Assembly: GCA_928721915.1 (NCBI GenBank)
Contig: CAKMVZ010000008.1
Span: 1 to 62,176, forward strand
DNA: 62,176 nt
Source of the DNA: an uncultured Clostridia bacterium
GTDB taxonomy: Bacteria; Bacillota; Clostridia; TANB77; CAG-508
Reading direction: 5' to 3'
A program made the translations under genes and the position numbers. This document shows, piece by piece, positions 29,056 to 39,637 of this stretch. How positions within the stretch are numbered: position 1 is the first letter of the stretch; each line of letters begins with the position of its first letter. Under the pieces are notes generated by a model. It ran no database searches and was not told the DNA's origin. It saw nothing but the letters and a program-made list of their open reading frames with translations.

Positions 29056-29751
29056 CTAATCTATTAATTGATAAGTAATAACTATTTTTGCTGAGGTTTG
29101 CATTGTACCAGTTAAAGTTTCATCACCATCATCTGATGTTATAGTATCTCCTTCATATGTATATTCTGAAAAAATTTCTTTAAATTTTCTATCTTTATAC
29201 ATTTCCAAATTATTTGAAGTATAATCAACAAAAGTATTATTTATATATCCAGCTTCACCTGAAATATACATATCTACTCTTTCTTTGGTATCCTTATTTG
29301 TACTTCCAAGCCATGGAGCTCCAAACATATAACAAGCTTTGCTAGAATCACCATATAAAGATAACAAAGCTTTTTGTCTATCTGTTCTTCTAGATGGAAT
29401 TAAAGTATTAGCTGTCATTACATCTCCTTCAACTGTTGTATCAAAAAGTTGAAGCAATTCTCCATCTTCATCTAAAATCTTTACTGTATAGCTTTCTCTA
29501 TAATATTTATAAAGAGCAGGTATTATAGAATCTATTGAAACAATTTTATAACTATTATTAGTAGTGTCATCTCCATTACTTAATAAATCAGTTAAATCTA
29601 ATGAATCATAGTAATTAGTTTCATCAAGCCTATATACTAAGCTATTAGCAGTATTATTAAGTACATTTACCATATATAAAGAATATGTACAAGCACCAAT
29701 AAATACTAAAAATGCAAAAGCCATATATAGCGCATGTGAAGCATTTTCCAT
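29056..29751 (-). CDS. MENAS-type pilin-like protein 1
   Basis: 231 residues with GGAGGTATT RBS. It begins MENASHALYMAFAFLVFIGA, the shortest match to an N-terminal block (MENAS-x-AL, then a hydrophobic helix) shared with three neighbours (29798, 30846 and 31605). The rest is extracellular with RTDRQKALLSLYG and no known motif. The shared start suggests a common export or membrane-assembly signal. Function unknown. Confidence 0.65.
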   Translation of the reverse strand: MENASHALYMAFAFLVFIGACTYSLYMVNVLNNTANSLVYRLDETNYYDSLDLTDLLSNGDDTTNNSYKIVSIDSIIPALYKYYRESYTVKILDEDGELLQLFDTTVEGDVMTANTLIPSRRTDRQKALLSLYGDSSKACYMFGAPWLGSTNKDTKERVDMYISGEAGYINNTFVDYTSNNLEMYKDRKFKEIFSEYTYEGDTITSDDGDETLTGTMQTSAKIVITYQLID

Positions 29752-29797
29752 AATACCTCCTCCTTTTTATATTTAAAAATAATATTTCTACTATTTA

Positions 29798-30286
29798 TTA
29801 TTCTTCAGCACCTGCATCTGCTCTATCATAATAAATAGTAATTGTGCCAACTAATCCAGCATCATTTAATGTATATTCTACAGCATAATAATGTCTATTA
29901 GATATAGCTTTATTTATATCTTGTAATTGTGTAACATATTCTGCTAAAGCTTCATCATCTGCTGCAGCAGTATCTTGTCCTGTGGCTTCAACATCTGTGC
30001 CATTTAATGGAACTAATGTAACTTTAGGAAGTCTATCTCCTGCACCTTTATTTGTACTAGCATCTGAAGCTAATTTTGTTACTAAGTTTTTAACACTGCT
30101 TCCCATAACTGAATCACCTGTATATTGTGTAATTGGGTCGTTAAATGTTGCTATTTCTGTTGAGTCTAATGTGTTTGTGTTTATAGCACCTTTTGCTTGG
30201 TTAAATATAAATATACCTAGCGCTATAATTAAAATTGATAGTAATATTGCACCTGCAATAATTAAAGCTTTTGAAGCATTCTCCAT
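29798..30286 (-). CDS. MENAS-type pilin-like protein 2
   Basis: 162 residues starting MENASKALIIAGAILLSILI after GGAGGAGAAAAAGT. Its FNDPITQYTGDS, LVTKLASDASTNKGAGDRLP and YYAVEYTLNDAGLVGTITIY segments match the C-terminus of the lipoprotein at 3794-4336. It is likely the main small subunit or pseudopilin of the cluster. No CGG in frame. Confidence 0.7.
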   Translation of the reverse strand: MENASKALIIAGAILLSILIIALGIFIFNQAKGAINTNTLDSTEIATFNDPITQYTGDSVMGSSVKNLVTKLASDASTNKGAGDRLPKVTLVPLNGTDVEATGQDTAAADDEALAEYVTQLQDINKAISNRHYYAVEYTLNDAGLVGTITIYYDRADAGAEE

Positions 30287-30349
30287 ACTTTTTCTCCTCC
30301 TTAGTTTTTTATAAAATTAGATATACCCTTAAGATATAAACATTAAAGA

Positions 30350-30781
30350 CTAATTAATAACTTCAAAAATTAATTTTGAAATTCTACCATTTTCATGATA
30401 TTCAGTTTTTGTGCATTCAAAATTTAAAGAGCCATAAAGTCTTGTAAATTCTGAAAGTCCAACCTCTTGAATTGCCTCCATAGGATATGCATCTTTATTT
30501 TCTACAATTTTTATATAAATTTCTGTATAATATATCCCATCATCAATATATACATTATTTTCATCTTTTCCTATAGAGTATTTTTCATTATTATCTACTG
30601 CTTTATTAATAATAGTTGTTAAATCTACTCCATTTATTTTACCATTTTGATAAATTTTTTCATATTCTGAGTTGTAATTTGAAACTTCTTTTTTAATATT
30701 TGAAGCTTGTAAATACCAAGTAGTAAATGCAGCTATAGCAACTACTATTAAAATTAAAATAATTATAATATTCTTTTTCAT
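30350..30781 (-). CDS. Small anchored protein of the Tad-like cluster
   Basis: 143 residues. Two lysines precede a membrane helix (IIIILILIVVAIAAFTTWYL). The extracellular part has NGKINGVDLTTIINKAVDNN and CTKTEYHENGRISKLIFEV, where the ending resembles that of the MENAS proteins. Unknown; possibly a minor pilin without the MENAS block. Confidence 0.6.
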   Translation of the reverse strand: MKKNIIIILILIVVAIAAFTTWYLQASNIKKEVSNYNSEYEKIYQNGKINGVDLTTIINKAVDNNEKYSIGKDENNVYIDDGIYYTEIYIKIVENKDAYPMEAIQEVGLSEFTRLYGSLNFECTKTEYHENGRISKLIFEVIN

Positions 30782-30845
30782 GATATATCCTTTTTAATTA
30801 TAATATAAATAAAAATTTTTTTCAATGAAATATTTCAAAAAAATA

Positions 30846-31586
30846 TCATAAACTGTCAAAACCTGCATCATATACTAATGTAAATACTACAGAGTCTATT
30901 TTTCCTGTAACTTCACTTACTTGATAATCACCTTCAAAATAATATTTATATAAAGTATAATTTGAATTATTAAACATAACTAATTTTGTTTCATTTAAAG
31001 CTTTTAATAAATCATTACATCTTGTTTCTTCATAAGAAGAAAATCCTGATGAAAAATTACTTATTCTTGTCGATCTAGCTTGAGGTATAAGCGAATTGCT
31101 ATAGATACTTTGAGTACCATACATATAATTTAATTTTACATTTTGATTAGGTTCAATTAAATAATATTTTTTTAAACCATCTGGAGTATTGCTAGATAAA
31201 TCTAAAATTACTTCAACTGCATTAACTGTTTCAATATAGCCTCTCCTTGTTTCAACATAACTATATCCATAATTATTTTGTGAATTTACACTTGCAGCTA
31301 AATTGGCAGCTGAAATAACATCTGAAATTTTATTTAAACTGCTTGAAGCTAAATATCTTGCATTATTTCCTGAGTCACCATTAGATATAGTATTTCCATA
31401 ATTCCAATCTGTTTGATAACCACTAAATTGTGCATTAAAAGATTGAATAGTTGCTGTATCTGTTCTATAATAAGCTTCATTTGATAATCTTTGCCCCCTT
31501 CGAAAAACATACACAGCTACAGCAATTATTAATACCGTTATTAATATACTACCAGCTATAATTAATGCTTTTGAAGCATTCTCCAT
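30846..31586 (-). CDS. MENAS-type pilin-like protein 3
   Basis: 246 residues, GGAGGAGAAAAA RBS, starting MENASKALIIAGSILITVLI, nearly identical over 14 residues to protein 2. The extracellular part is Ser/Asn/Tyr-rich with QSFNAQFSGYQTDW, echoing the FNxxFxxY block of the other members. Putative minor pilin. Confidence 0.65.
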   Translation of the reverse strand: MENASKALIIAGSILITVLIIAVAVYVFRRGQRLSNEAYYRTDTATIQSFNAQFSGYQTDWNYGNTISNGDSGNNARYLASSSLNKISDVISAANLAASVNSQNNYGYSYVETRRGYIETVNAVEVILDLSSNTPDGLKKYYLIEPNQNVKLNYMYGTQSIYSNSLIPQARSTRISNFSSGFSSYEETRCNDLLKALNETKLVMFNNSNYTLYKYYFEGDYQVSEVTGKIDSVVFTLVYDAGFDSL

Positions 31587-31604
31587 TTTTTCTCCTCCTA
31601 TAGA

Positions 31605-32492
31605 CTAGTCTACTTCTTCAAATGATAAAGAGTTAACATATCCATTTTCTCCATAAGTAAGATCTGTACATTTAAATTTTTTTGTTTTAAAATTATATGC
31701 TGCAGTTATCCAAGTTGCGCTATACCATGCATTTGAACCTTCATATCCAGTTCCCGTATAACTATCATTATAAATAGTTTGCTCAGGTTCTGTAACTGTA
31801 GAAAGAAGAGCTATTAATTTTCCTGTATCATCTGAATCATCCGCTGATTCTGCAATTAATTTATAAGTTTTGCCACCTTTCATTGTTGTATCATAACTTC
31901 CACCTTTTAATTTTGCTGTTTTTAATGTATTTGCTCCATTCCATAATAAATTATCATATGTATCTGTATTTTGATTTACAATTTTATTTTCAGAACTTGC
32001 TCCTGAAAAATAATAAAATGAAATTGTAGGCAATTTAAATCCTTTTGGATTATTTCTTGCAAAAGGTTTAAAATTATATTCCTCTGTATTTGCCGTTTGA
32101 GTAATACTAGTTGTTAAACTACTCCTATGAAAAACCTTTATTTCTTCTTGAACATTAGTTTTTAATTTAACATTTACCTGAACCATTAAATCAGTTCTTT
32201 GTTCATAAGTAATACTAGGATCATCTTGACCATAATAAATATTATAAACATATTTTTGATTATTACTCTCAGCTTGATTTAAGCATGAAAGAACATCAGT
32301 CCCATACATTAGAGATTTTTGATAAACTTCAAATGTATTGTTAAAATTAGATATATTTTCTCTTGTAACAGCATCTTCTTGTGATTGCTGGTAAGAACTT
32401 AATCTAGTAAAAACTAATGCTATAAGAGCAATTATAAGTACTGCAATTAATGTTGCTCCAGCTAATTTAAGAGCATACGACATATTTTCCAT
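31605..32492 (-). CDS. MENAS-type pilin-like protein 4
   Basis: 295 residues starting MENMSYALKLAGATLIAVLI. FNNTFEVYQKSLMYGTDVLS recalls the FNxxFxxY block of its neighbours. The rest is a large extracellular domain without known motifs. It follows the T2SSF-like membrane protein by 22 bases, in the same operon. Confidence 0.65.
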   Translation of the reverse strand: MENMSYALKLAGATLIAVLIIALIALVFTRLSSYQQSQEDAVTRENISNFNNTFEVYQKSLMYGTDVLSCLNQAESNNQKYVYNIYYGQDDPSITYEQRTDLMVQVNVKLKTNVQEEIKVFHRSSLTTSITQTANTEEYNFKPFARNNPKGFKLPTISFYYFSGASSENKIVNQNTDTYDNLLWNGANTLKTAKLKGGSYDTTMKGGKTYKLIAESADDSDDTGKLIALLSTVTEPEQTIYNDSYTGTGYEGSNAWYSATWITAAYNFKTKKFKCTDLTYGENGYVNSLSFEEVD

Positions 32493-32514
32493 GCTTTTTT
32501 ATCCTTTCTGTTTT

Positions 32515-34593
32515 TTATGCCATACTTGACATTTGGTCAAATGCCTCAGTCATAGATGTCATACCAATCAAACATAATGGAACAATCAAATATCCAACAA
32601 AAAGTACAACCATCGGTGCAAATCCACAAACTTTTCCAATCATAGACTTTCTTGAAATTAATATTTCATTTGATTCCTTTCTCTTTTCTTGATAATATGC
32701 TCTTTCTGTATCTAACTCGTCAAAAGCTTCTCTAATTGGAATTTGCTCAACGGCAGCTTGCAAACTTTCAACTATACGAATCATTTGAGGGAATGCAAGT
32801 TCATTTTTAAGTTCTTCTAAAGCCTCCCATGGACCTGATTCATAGTTATTAACACATTTTGATATAGGATCTCTAAATATATTAGAATAACGCTCTAGCC
32901 ACTCTAATATCATTTCAACATTAACCCTTTCAATTTTCATAAGCATTAATATAATTGTTTGGAATTGCATAACTTCGTTTTCCATCTCTAATTGTCTCAT
33001 CTTCTTTTGGAACATCAAAAGCCAATTAGGTCCATTATAGAATGCTAGTCCAACAATACATGCGACTAGTAATTCATACCATTTTAAATATGCACCTTGT
33101 ATCGTTTGAATCTTTTCTAAAATTCTTGCTGCATCTTCTTCAATTGTTTCTTCAGCAACTCCTAAATATAAATCATCTTCTGTTAAGTACTGTACCATTA
33201 TTTCTTGAGTTAGATTTGTTTCAGCTATATGTTCATCTATAAATTTATTATCTTGTTCAGTAACTAAAATAGCTTCTTCTTCCTCGCTTTCAGTCATTGA
33301 ACCCATTAAATCATAATCAGATGTTGGATTTGTATAAATATAATTAACAGTCATTTTATGTCCTATTATAAATACTAATAATCCTACTATAAAAGCAATC
33401 ACCGTAACTAATAATTTATTTATATAAAACCATTCTAATTTTAGTTTTGAAGCAGATTCTTTTAAAAGAGTTGTAACTTTTCTATATTCTCTTGTTCCAT
33501 CTTTTGGAATAAAAAGATCAACAAATTTCTTTACTCTTGGTTTTTTATATAATTTTGCTTGCCATGGGTTTTCAACATTTTGAGCAATATTTGCTCCACC
33601 ATTATCTTTTAATTTTCTAACTAATATATAACAAATAATTGTTAAAATTAAAAGTGCAACTTGAACATAGAATCCACCAGTTCCTTCATAAAAAGATTTT
33701 GTAAATGAGAACTGACTTATTGCCCAAGATTTTATTGCATTTATAAATAAAACTGGTACAATAGCAATCATTGATAAACTTTGAAATGTATAATCTAATT
33801 TATCTCTTTTCAAAATTTCAATTTGCATTTCTTGTGTTATATTATTTAAATTTTTAAGATATAAAGATGCACCATCTTTATCTTTTCTATCACCAAATTC
33901 TTTAGTTAAATATGAAATACCTGCAAATTCTTTTAAATAACTATTTGGAGCTATATCATAATATTTTTCAAGCTCTGTTTCAGGATCATCTGCAATTAAT
34001 ATTTCATATATTTTTTCAGCCTGTCTTGAAACATCTAATTCATCATTTTGAGCTACATCATAAACAGCTTCTTCAACCATATTGCTTTCATGAAAAGCAT
34101 GTCTCATTTCAGCAAACATATCTATTTGTTCTTTTAACAATTTATTATCAATTTTATCAACATGTCCTTCCATATATGTTTCAACAAAAAATAGTTCAAA
34201 TAAAAGTAATGCAAATAATAAAACTATATCATCAGAAGTTAATAAAAATATTATAATTGTTAGTGGAACTAATATAATTAAGCCTTTTAACACTATCTGG
34301 GCTGTTTGCTTTCTAGTTATATATTCATCTTCAAGATTAATAATCTCTAATCTTCTTCTAAGCTTTAGTGCATATCTTTTCAAAAATGGAATTCTAGTAA
34401 TTTGTATGTAAAATTTTTGATAAAATATTTCCATACTAAAAGCACTTGTCTTTGTACCTTCAGTAAGTTGGGCTACATATTTTGTATTTTTTCCCATCAT
34501 CTTTTTTCTAAGTTGAAGATACACTATAACAATTACTGCAAATAAAGCTGCAACACCTATCATAAGGTATTTTAGTAAATCCATTGAATCCAT
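32515..34593 (-). CDS. TadB/TadC-like inner-membrane platform protein, two domains fused
   Basis: 692 residues with about seven membrane helices and two T2SSF-like halves. The C-terminal half has MQFQTIILMLMKIERVNVEM, ELAFPQMIRIVESLQAAVEQ and the final helices GFAPMVVLFVGYLIVPLCLI. TadB and TadC normally are separate ~300-residue proteins forming the pilus base; here one chain seems to hold both. It follows the CpaF-like ATPase by 40 bases. No in-frame CGG despite its length. Confidence 0.75.
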   Translation of the reverse strand: MDSMDLLKYLMIGVAALFAVIVIVYLQLRKKMMGKNTKYVAQLTEGTKTSAFSMEIFYQKFYIQITRIPFLKRYALKLRRRLEIINLEDEYITRKQTAQIVLKGLIILVPLTIIIFLLTSDDIVLLFALLLFELFFVETYMEGHVDKIDNKLLKEQIDMFAEMRHAFHESNMVEEAVYDVAQNDELDVSRQAEKIYEILIADDPETELEKYYDIAPNSYLKEFAGISYLTKEFGDRKDKDGASLYLKNLNNITQEMQIEILKRDKLDYTFQSLSMIAIVPVLFINAIKSWAISQFSFTKSFYEGTGGFYVQVALLILTIICYILVRKLKDNGGANIAQNVENPWQAKLYKKPRVKKFVDLFIPKDGTREYRKVTTLLKESASKLKLEWFYINKLLVTVIAFIVGLLVFIIGHKMTVNYIYTNPTSDYDLMGSMTESEEEEAILVTEQDNKFIDEHIAETNLTQEIMVQYLTEDDLYLGVAEETIEEDAARILEKIQTIQGAYLKWYELLVACIVGLAFYNGPNWLLMFQKKMRQLEMENEVMQFQTIILMLMKIERVNVEMILEWLERYSNIFRDPISKCVNNYESGPWEALEELKNELAFPQMIRIVESLQAAVEQIPIREAFDELDTERAYYQEKRKESNEILISRKSMIGKVCGFAPMVVLFVGYLIVPLCLIGMTSMTEAFDQMSSMA

Positions 34594-34633
34594 TATGTTT
34601 AGTAGCTCACCTCCATTTCTAATTTAAATCTTT

Positions 34634-36906
34634 CTATTCATTATTATCGTCATCATCATCACCAAAATCAAAATTAACATCTAATCCACCTAATAATTCA
34701 TTTCTAATCTTTGGTTTTGAAGTTTCTTCATCTTCTTTTGTTTTATTTTTCATTATTAAATCTAATTCATTACTTTCTTCTTCATCTGGAACCACATTTT
34801 TTACAGGTCTTTTTAAATCTCTTTTAATCTTTGGTTCATTAGTAATAGAATCTTTTAGTTCACCTTCTTTAGAAACAAGTTCTGAATTTGATTTTTCTTT
34901 TTGCATTTCAATTTTTTCTGTATTATTTACTTTTACATTTTTACTTAAGCCTTCTTCTTCATATAGCTTAGCTAAATCAATAATTGGCTCAGCTTCTGCT
35001 CCATCATAATTTGGATCTTTTTGAGGTTTTATACCCCAATTTCTCTCTAAGAATTTATCAAATGCAATTTGGTCACTATCATTCATATTTAATCTCATTT
35101 CTCTTATATTAGTTTCTGAGATTGGATTTGATAAAACATATTTATCATCAACGAATTCTAATATATTTTGATATTTATATAATTCGTGATTTGTTGTTTT
35201 TGAGAAAAATATTGTAGCATTATCAAAAAATTTATCAAATTTTCCTTCCAAAGTTTTTTCTTTTCTATGGTCAAATGTATACTCATTTTTCTCTTCAATT
35301 GGAATACATTCAGTAACCCTCTCTATATAACGACGTCCTCTAAAGTCTTTTACTAAGTGAATATCAAAGTTTAAAACTTGTACAACTTGCTCTTCTGCAG
35401 TTCTTTCATTATTAAATACACCAGTTCTAAGCATTGAGTTACGAAGAGCTGTAACTAAGTTAGGGAAAGTTTTAGCGTGGTGAGTAAATAAAGTAAATTT
35501 AGAAGCAACCTGTGCTGCCTGAATCATCCATGCAGCTACAGGGTCAGTTGCAACCTCACCTATGATATTAACTGTACCATCAGTTTTCTTTTGAACATCT
35601 AGACCTTCCTGACCAGAAACTGTTTCTGTTTCACGTAGTGATAAAATATTTCTTGTAGGATAAATTTTTCTTAAGTGAAGCTCGAAAGCAGTTTCTTGAA
35701 TTCTAAGGTTCATTGTTTCATAAATACTTTCAATTATAGCCATAAGCATTGTCGTTTTTCCGGCAACCTTGCTCACCAGTAAGGGCTATAATTCTTGCAC
35801 CTTTAACTAAAAATCTTAAAAGTTCTATTGCTTCTTCTTTTCCTTCAAATTTAACAATTTGTTCAAGTGTAGCTTTTTTGGTATCGAATTTTCTTACGAA
35901 AAATGCCCATGTTTCAGACATTGATGGTCTTAAAACAACAACACGAGAACCATCTTTCATTTCATTAATTTTATAACCATTAGTGTCAGATAACTGACCT
36001 GGGTTATTATATTTATAAATATTTTGACAAACTCTCTTTAATTCACTTTCTGTTCCAAATGATAAGAATTCTAATCTTATTGATTTACCTTGGAAGAATA
36101 TCCAAATAGAATCACATGCTCTTGGAACTTTTGCTTCCATTGCTTGTTTTAAGTAATCACCATCTGTTTGTGCAACTTGACTTAAAAAACTTTCTGGCAA
36201 ACCTGAAACACCGTCCAGATACACCATCTATATTCATATCTCTTACTTCATCTATACTACTATAACCTTTATATTGTTGATAAATTCTTTGAACAACAAC
36301 TTCTAGTTTATCTGCAAATGTTAAGTTTAAATTTTCTTTTTTATAAATCATATCTATTTCTTGTGAAGTTATAACATAACAAGGTTTACTAGAGCCTGGA
36401 ACATATTTTAAAGCTGCTAAATTGTATTTTTTAATAAGTTCTGTTAAAGCTTCATATGAAAAAGTTTTTTTGTATTCATGTATTAAAATATCAAACTTAT
36501 CTTGTGCTGTTAAAAGTGATGGTACATCAAATGGAATTGCTTTTGAAATATTTACTTCATCAACTCCATATTCTTTTGATAATAAATCATATATTAATTC
36601 TTTAACATATTTTTTATCATTAACATCACCATATGTACAACCTTTTAAGGCCTTTTTTAATTCATATTTTTTTGCTTTTCTTCTCTTCAATTCTTCTTCT
36701 GAAAGACCAATATCATATAGGTTGATTTTTGTAATTTCATCTAATCTTTTCTTAACGAATTTTATCATCTTATCCAATGTATAAGTTTTATCATCTACTT
36801 CAACCGTTTCTTCTACTGCTTCTTCTTTATTCTTTTTAATTGAACGTACTATAAATACTATAATTATTACTAGTACTACAAACATTAGCATTATATTAGC
36901 AATCAT
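34634..36906 (-). CDS. CpaF/TadA-like secretion ATPase, two CGG +1 sites
   Basis: 756 residues with two +1 steps. An N-terminal membrane helix (IMLMFVVLVIIIVFIV) precedes a GspE/TadA ATPase. Site 36211-36213 (GGA CGG TGT) restores GVSGGVSGLPES with Gly232. Site 35760-35762 (TGC CGG AAA) restores TGEQGCGKTTML, the Walker A loop, with Gly382 directly before the P-loop Lys. The arginine finger/Walker B-like TVNIIGEVATDPVAAW and an acidic C-terminal tail follow. Without shifts no ATPase domain is made. Drives pilus assembly by analogy. Confidence 0.9.
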
Positions 36907-36931
36907 TATAAATGGCCCTCCATATTTTTAT

Positions 36932-37765
36932 CTATTTGTTTAATTCTCTAATTTTGTCTATAATAATCTTAGCTGTTCTATTTAATTCTTGAAAAAAGTC
37001 TCCATTAACACTTAATGCTGATTGAGATAATTTAATATTTGTCATAAATGTAGCTGTTTTTGCTTCATTTGTTGCTTCCATAAATCTAACATTATATGGA
37101 ACACAAGCAATTGTATTTTTTTCTTTAATATATCTTGTCGTATTTTTTATATTATAACTTGAAGATTCATCACATCTTGCCAAAAGTGGTATTACTTTTG
37201 GTTTTGATACTATTGAATTTTCATTTACTTTTAATTCTTTATATTTATCAATATTATTCAAGTTTGGTGGCATTGTATATAAAATAACATCAGAAATTTT
37301 TAAAATAGCTTCACTAGATGGTCTTTCTGTTCCTTTAGATAAATCAACAAATACTATATCATAATATTTATTTGCAGTTGAAATTAAGTCTTTGTAAAGC
37401 ATCATTGATTTTTCATGATCTTCTCTTACTTCTGTTTTTAATCCAAGCAAAATATCTAATCTATTTTTAAATACTATCCTTGTATAATTAGTTACAATTT
37501 CAGGAGTTGCTTTATTACTTGCAACTGCACTAATTAAACCTTCTGCACCAGAAGAGATATCTATTTTTCCTCCAGTTAATTCTCTTAAAGTTTTATTCTC
37601 TCTTTTTTTCCAAAAAGCTTTTTCAATAGTATTATCGTGAAAACATGCATCTATAAGTAAAATTCTATAGTTATGTTCCATAGCCATATATGTTGCAATA
37701 GCAATTGCTGATGAAGTCTGACCACACTCTTTTTCTATGGCATTCCAAAGTGTAACTACTGACAT
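36932..37765 (-). CDS. MinD/CpaE-like ATPase 2
   Basis: 277 residues. A deviant Walker-like start (LWNAIEKECGQTSSAIAIAT) is followed by ILLIDACFHDN, IVFVDLSKGTERPS, ILYTMPPNLNNI and VIPLLARCD, as in the MinD/ParA fold of CpaE, the pilus-assembly localiser. The N-terminal loop lacks a clear KGGxGKT, so ATP hydrolysis is uncertain. No in-frame CGG. Confidence 0.7.
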   Translation of the reverse strand: MSVVTLWNAIEKECGQTSSAIAIATYMAMEHNYRILLIDACFHDNTIEKAFWKKRENKTLRELTGGKIDISSGAEGLISAVASNKATPEIVTNYTRIVFKNRLDILLGLKTEVREDHEKSMMLYKDLISTANKYYDIVFVDLSKGTERPSSEAILKISDVILYTMPPNLNNIDKYKELKVNENSIVSKPKVIPLLARCDESSSYNIKNTTRYIKEKNTIACVPYNVRFMEATNEAKTATFMTNIKLSQSALSVNGDFFQELNRTAKIIIDKIRELNK

Positions 37766-37790
37766 CTTCTTTTTAGCTCCTCTCTTTAAC

Positions 37791-38474
37791 TTAAGCTCTT
37801 TCTATAAGCCTAATTGCTTTTTTAACTTCACCCTTTGAAATTCCAAGCTGTTCTGTTAAAAAAGCTAAGCAGTCCATATAATCAACAGATAAATTATCAA
37901 ACCTAACTTTTGAAAATCTCTGATTTGCATATATAGCATATAAATCAGATGTTTCAAAAGGAAAATAAATAACATCATCTTTCCATTTAACTTTATAACT
38001 CATTGTAACAAAATCTAAGTATTCTTTTTCCTCAGATTCAGGATCTCTTGTAAATAAAACTTTTGTAACAACAGTTGGTGCTCTAAAAAATTTTAAAACA
38101 TTTACTCCTCTTTGCAATGAAAATACATCAAAACTAGTTACGAAAAAATGCATATCTATTTGACTAAACTCAAAATCACTATATCCTTCTGGAGAATCAA
38201 TATCTGCTAAAATAAAATCATATTTTAATTCTCCATCTACAGAAAAATACTCTTTTAAATCTTGCATATTATCAAATCCAACTGCAATATCAATTCCATC
38301 ATATGTTGTAACATATTTTTTAGCAGGTGTCATAGTTGGCACAATGTACCTTGTTTTCTGCATTAATGTAGTGTCAATAAATAGAACCCTTTTTCCTGAT
38401 ACTGTAAGAATCTTAGCAATATATATAATTAAATCTGATTTATCATATCCACCTATAAAAGCAACCTTCTTCAT
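37791..38474 (-). CDS. MinD/CpaE-like protein 1
   Basis: 227 residues with a degenerate P-loop MKKVAFIGGYDKSDLIIYIA, then VLFIDTTLMQKTRYIVPTMT, FILADIDSPEGYSDFEF and VTSFDVFSLQRGVNVLKFF. It resembles CpaE-type receiver/ATPase proteins but is divergent. It immediately precedes the second MinD-like gene, so the pair may work as a heterodimer. Confidence 0.65.
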   Translation of the reverse strand: MKKVAFIGGYDKSDLIIYIAKILTVSGKRVLFIDTTLMQKTRYIVPTMTPAKKYVTTYDGIDIAVGFDNMQDLKEYFSVDGELKYDFILADIDSPEGYSDFEFSQIDMHFFVTSFDVFSLQRGVNVLKFFRAPTVVTKVLFTRDPESEEKEYLDFVTMSYKVKWKDDVIYFPFETSDLYAIYANQRFSKVRFDNLSVDYMDCLAFLTEQLGISKGEVKKAIRLIERA

Positions 38475-38504
38475 TGTGCCATACTATCCTTTCTAATTCA
38501 AAAA

Positions 38505-39458
38505 TTAATAATTTTCTGACCCAACAATTCCTGTTCCATCAAGAGCTGTAACAAATTCATCTCTTGCTGTACTTATAGCTTCATTCTCTTGCTCATTTCC
38601 AGCTTCAACACTTGAATCTAATTCATCAGTTTCTAAACCATTTTTATGACTATTAGTGTTTTGTCTTTGTGAATTGTAATATCCTTCAGTTGGATTTATT
38701 TTATTTAATAATGCATTTTTAGCTTCTTCTACAATATTATCATTAAGATTTACTAAATTAACTACGTTTTCAGTTGGAGCATAAGTTTCAATAGCTGCAT
38801 CTTGGAATCCTGGTTCAGAATATTCAACTGCATATAATCTTGAACCTGTTATTTGATATGCTTCAACAATTGCACTATTTATCATTAAAATTTCATCTTC
38901 TGTTAATTTCATCCAAACTCCTGTAGCAGTTGTTTGTTCAACATGTTTTTTTGACAAAACAATATATGTAGTTCCATCAGGAAGTGAAAATCTCACATCA
39001 ATAAAATCTCCATTTTCTAGTTCTGAAGGTAAAACTATCATATTAAATTCCATTATTCTTTCATCATCTGTTAATACATCATCTGCAGCAGAAACTGTAT
39101 CAATTAAAACAGGTGAACCAGATGTTAAATCAGTTTTAGCAACTAACTCTCTTTCATTTCCTTCATCATCATAAAAATCAATATCAGACACATAATTACT
39201 AACATCTAAATCTGATATGATTTGTGTATATGTAAGCATATCTAAAGTTATTGTTTCTCCTGATTTTACATCAGTATTTAAAGTATAAACTGATTTTGTT
39301 CTACTTGTTTGCGCAGTTTGCAAAGTTGTATTTTCTTCATTCAAAGAACTAATTCTCATAAATAAAAAAACTACAACTACAGCCATAATAATTAAAGCAA
39401 TTAAAAAACCTACTAAAAAAGATTGTCTTGCTCTTCTTTGTATTGGATTTGATGCCAT
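38505..39458 (-). CDS. CpaB/RcpC-like SAF-domain protein
   Basis: 317 residues from ATG 39458, preceded by AAGGAGGATATAAAA; a longer upstream ATG lacks an RBS. One membrane helix (FLVGFLIALIIMAVVVVFLF) and an SAF-type domain: YTLNTDVKSGETITLDMLTY, VAKTDLTSGSPVLIDTV, FNMIVLPSELENGDFIDVRF. CpaB/RcpC proteins help assemble the Tad secretin or pore. It is the first gene of the cluster; in a Gram-positive cell it probably spans the wall. No in-frame CGG. Confidence 0.75.
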   Translation of the reverse strand: MASNPIQRRARQSFLVGFLIALIIMAVVVVFLFMRISSLNEENTTLQTAQTSRTKSVYTLNTDVKSGETITLDMLTYTQIISDLDVSNYVSDIDFYDDEGNERELVAKTDLTSGSPVLIDTVSAADDVLTDDERIMEFNMIVLPSELENGDFIDVRFSLPDGTTYIVLSKKHVEQTTATGVWMKLTEDEILMINSAIVEAYQITGSRLYAVEYSEPGFQDAAIETYAPTENVVNLVNLNDNIVEEAKNALLNKINPTEGYYNSQRQNTNSHKNGLETDELDSSVEAGNEQENEAISTARDEFVTALDGTGIVGSENY

Positions 39459-39600
39459 TTTTATATCCTCCTTGAATATCATTTATTTTCTTTATATCAT
39501 AATTTATTTTACAACAACTTTTGACTATTATCAACAAAAAAACTTATTGTTACATAAACTTAACAATTCCGTAACTAAAATGTTATTTTCAAAAAAATAA

Positions 39601-39636
39601 GCAAAATTCTTTGCTTTATTTTTGCTAAAATTTTGC
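39601..39636 (-). terminator. Hairpin downstream of HAD gene
   Basis: GCAAAATT / AATTTTGC outer stem with an inner A/T-rich loop, directly after the HAD stop. Weak terminator candidate. Confidence 0.45.
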
Positions 39637-39637
39637 A

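Noticed and set aside
39349..39537. Small minus-strand frame overlapping the CpaB-like start
   Set aside because: Out-of-frame shadow of 38505-39458; the latter has the RBS and homology.
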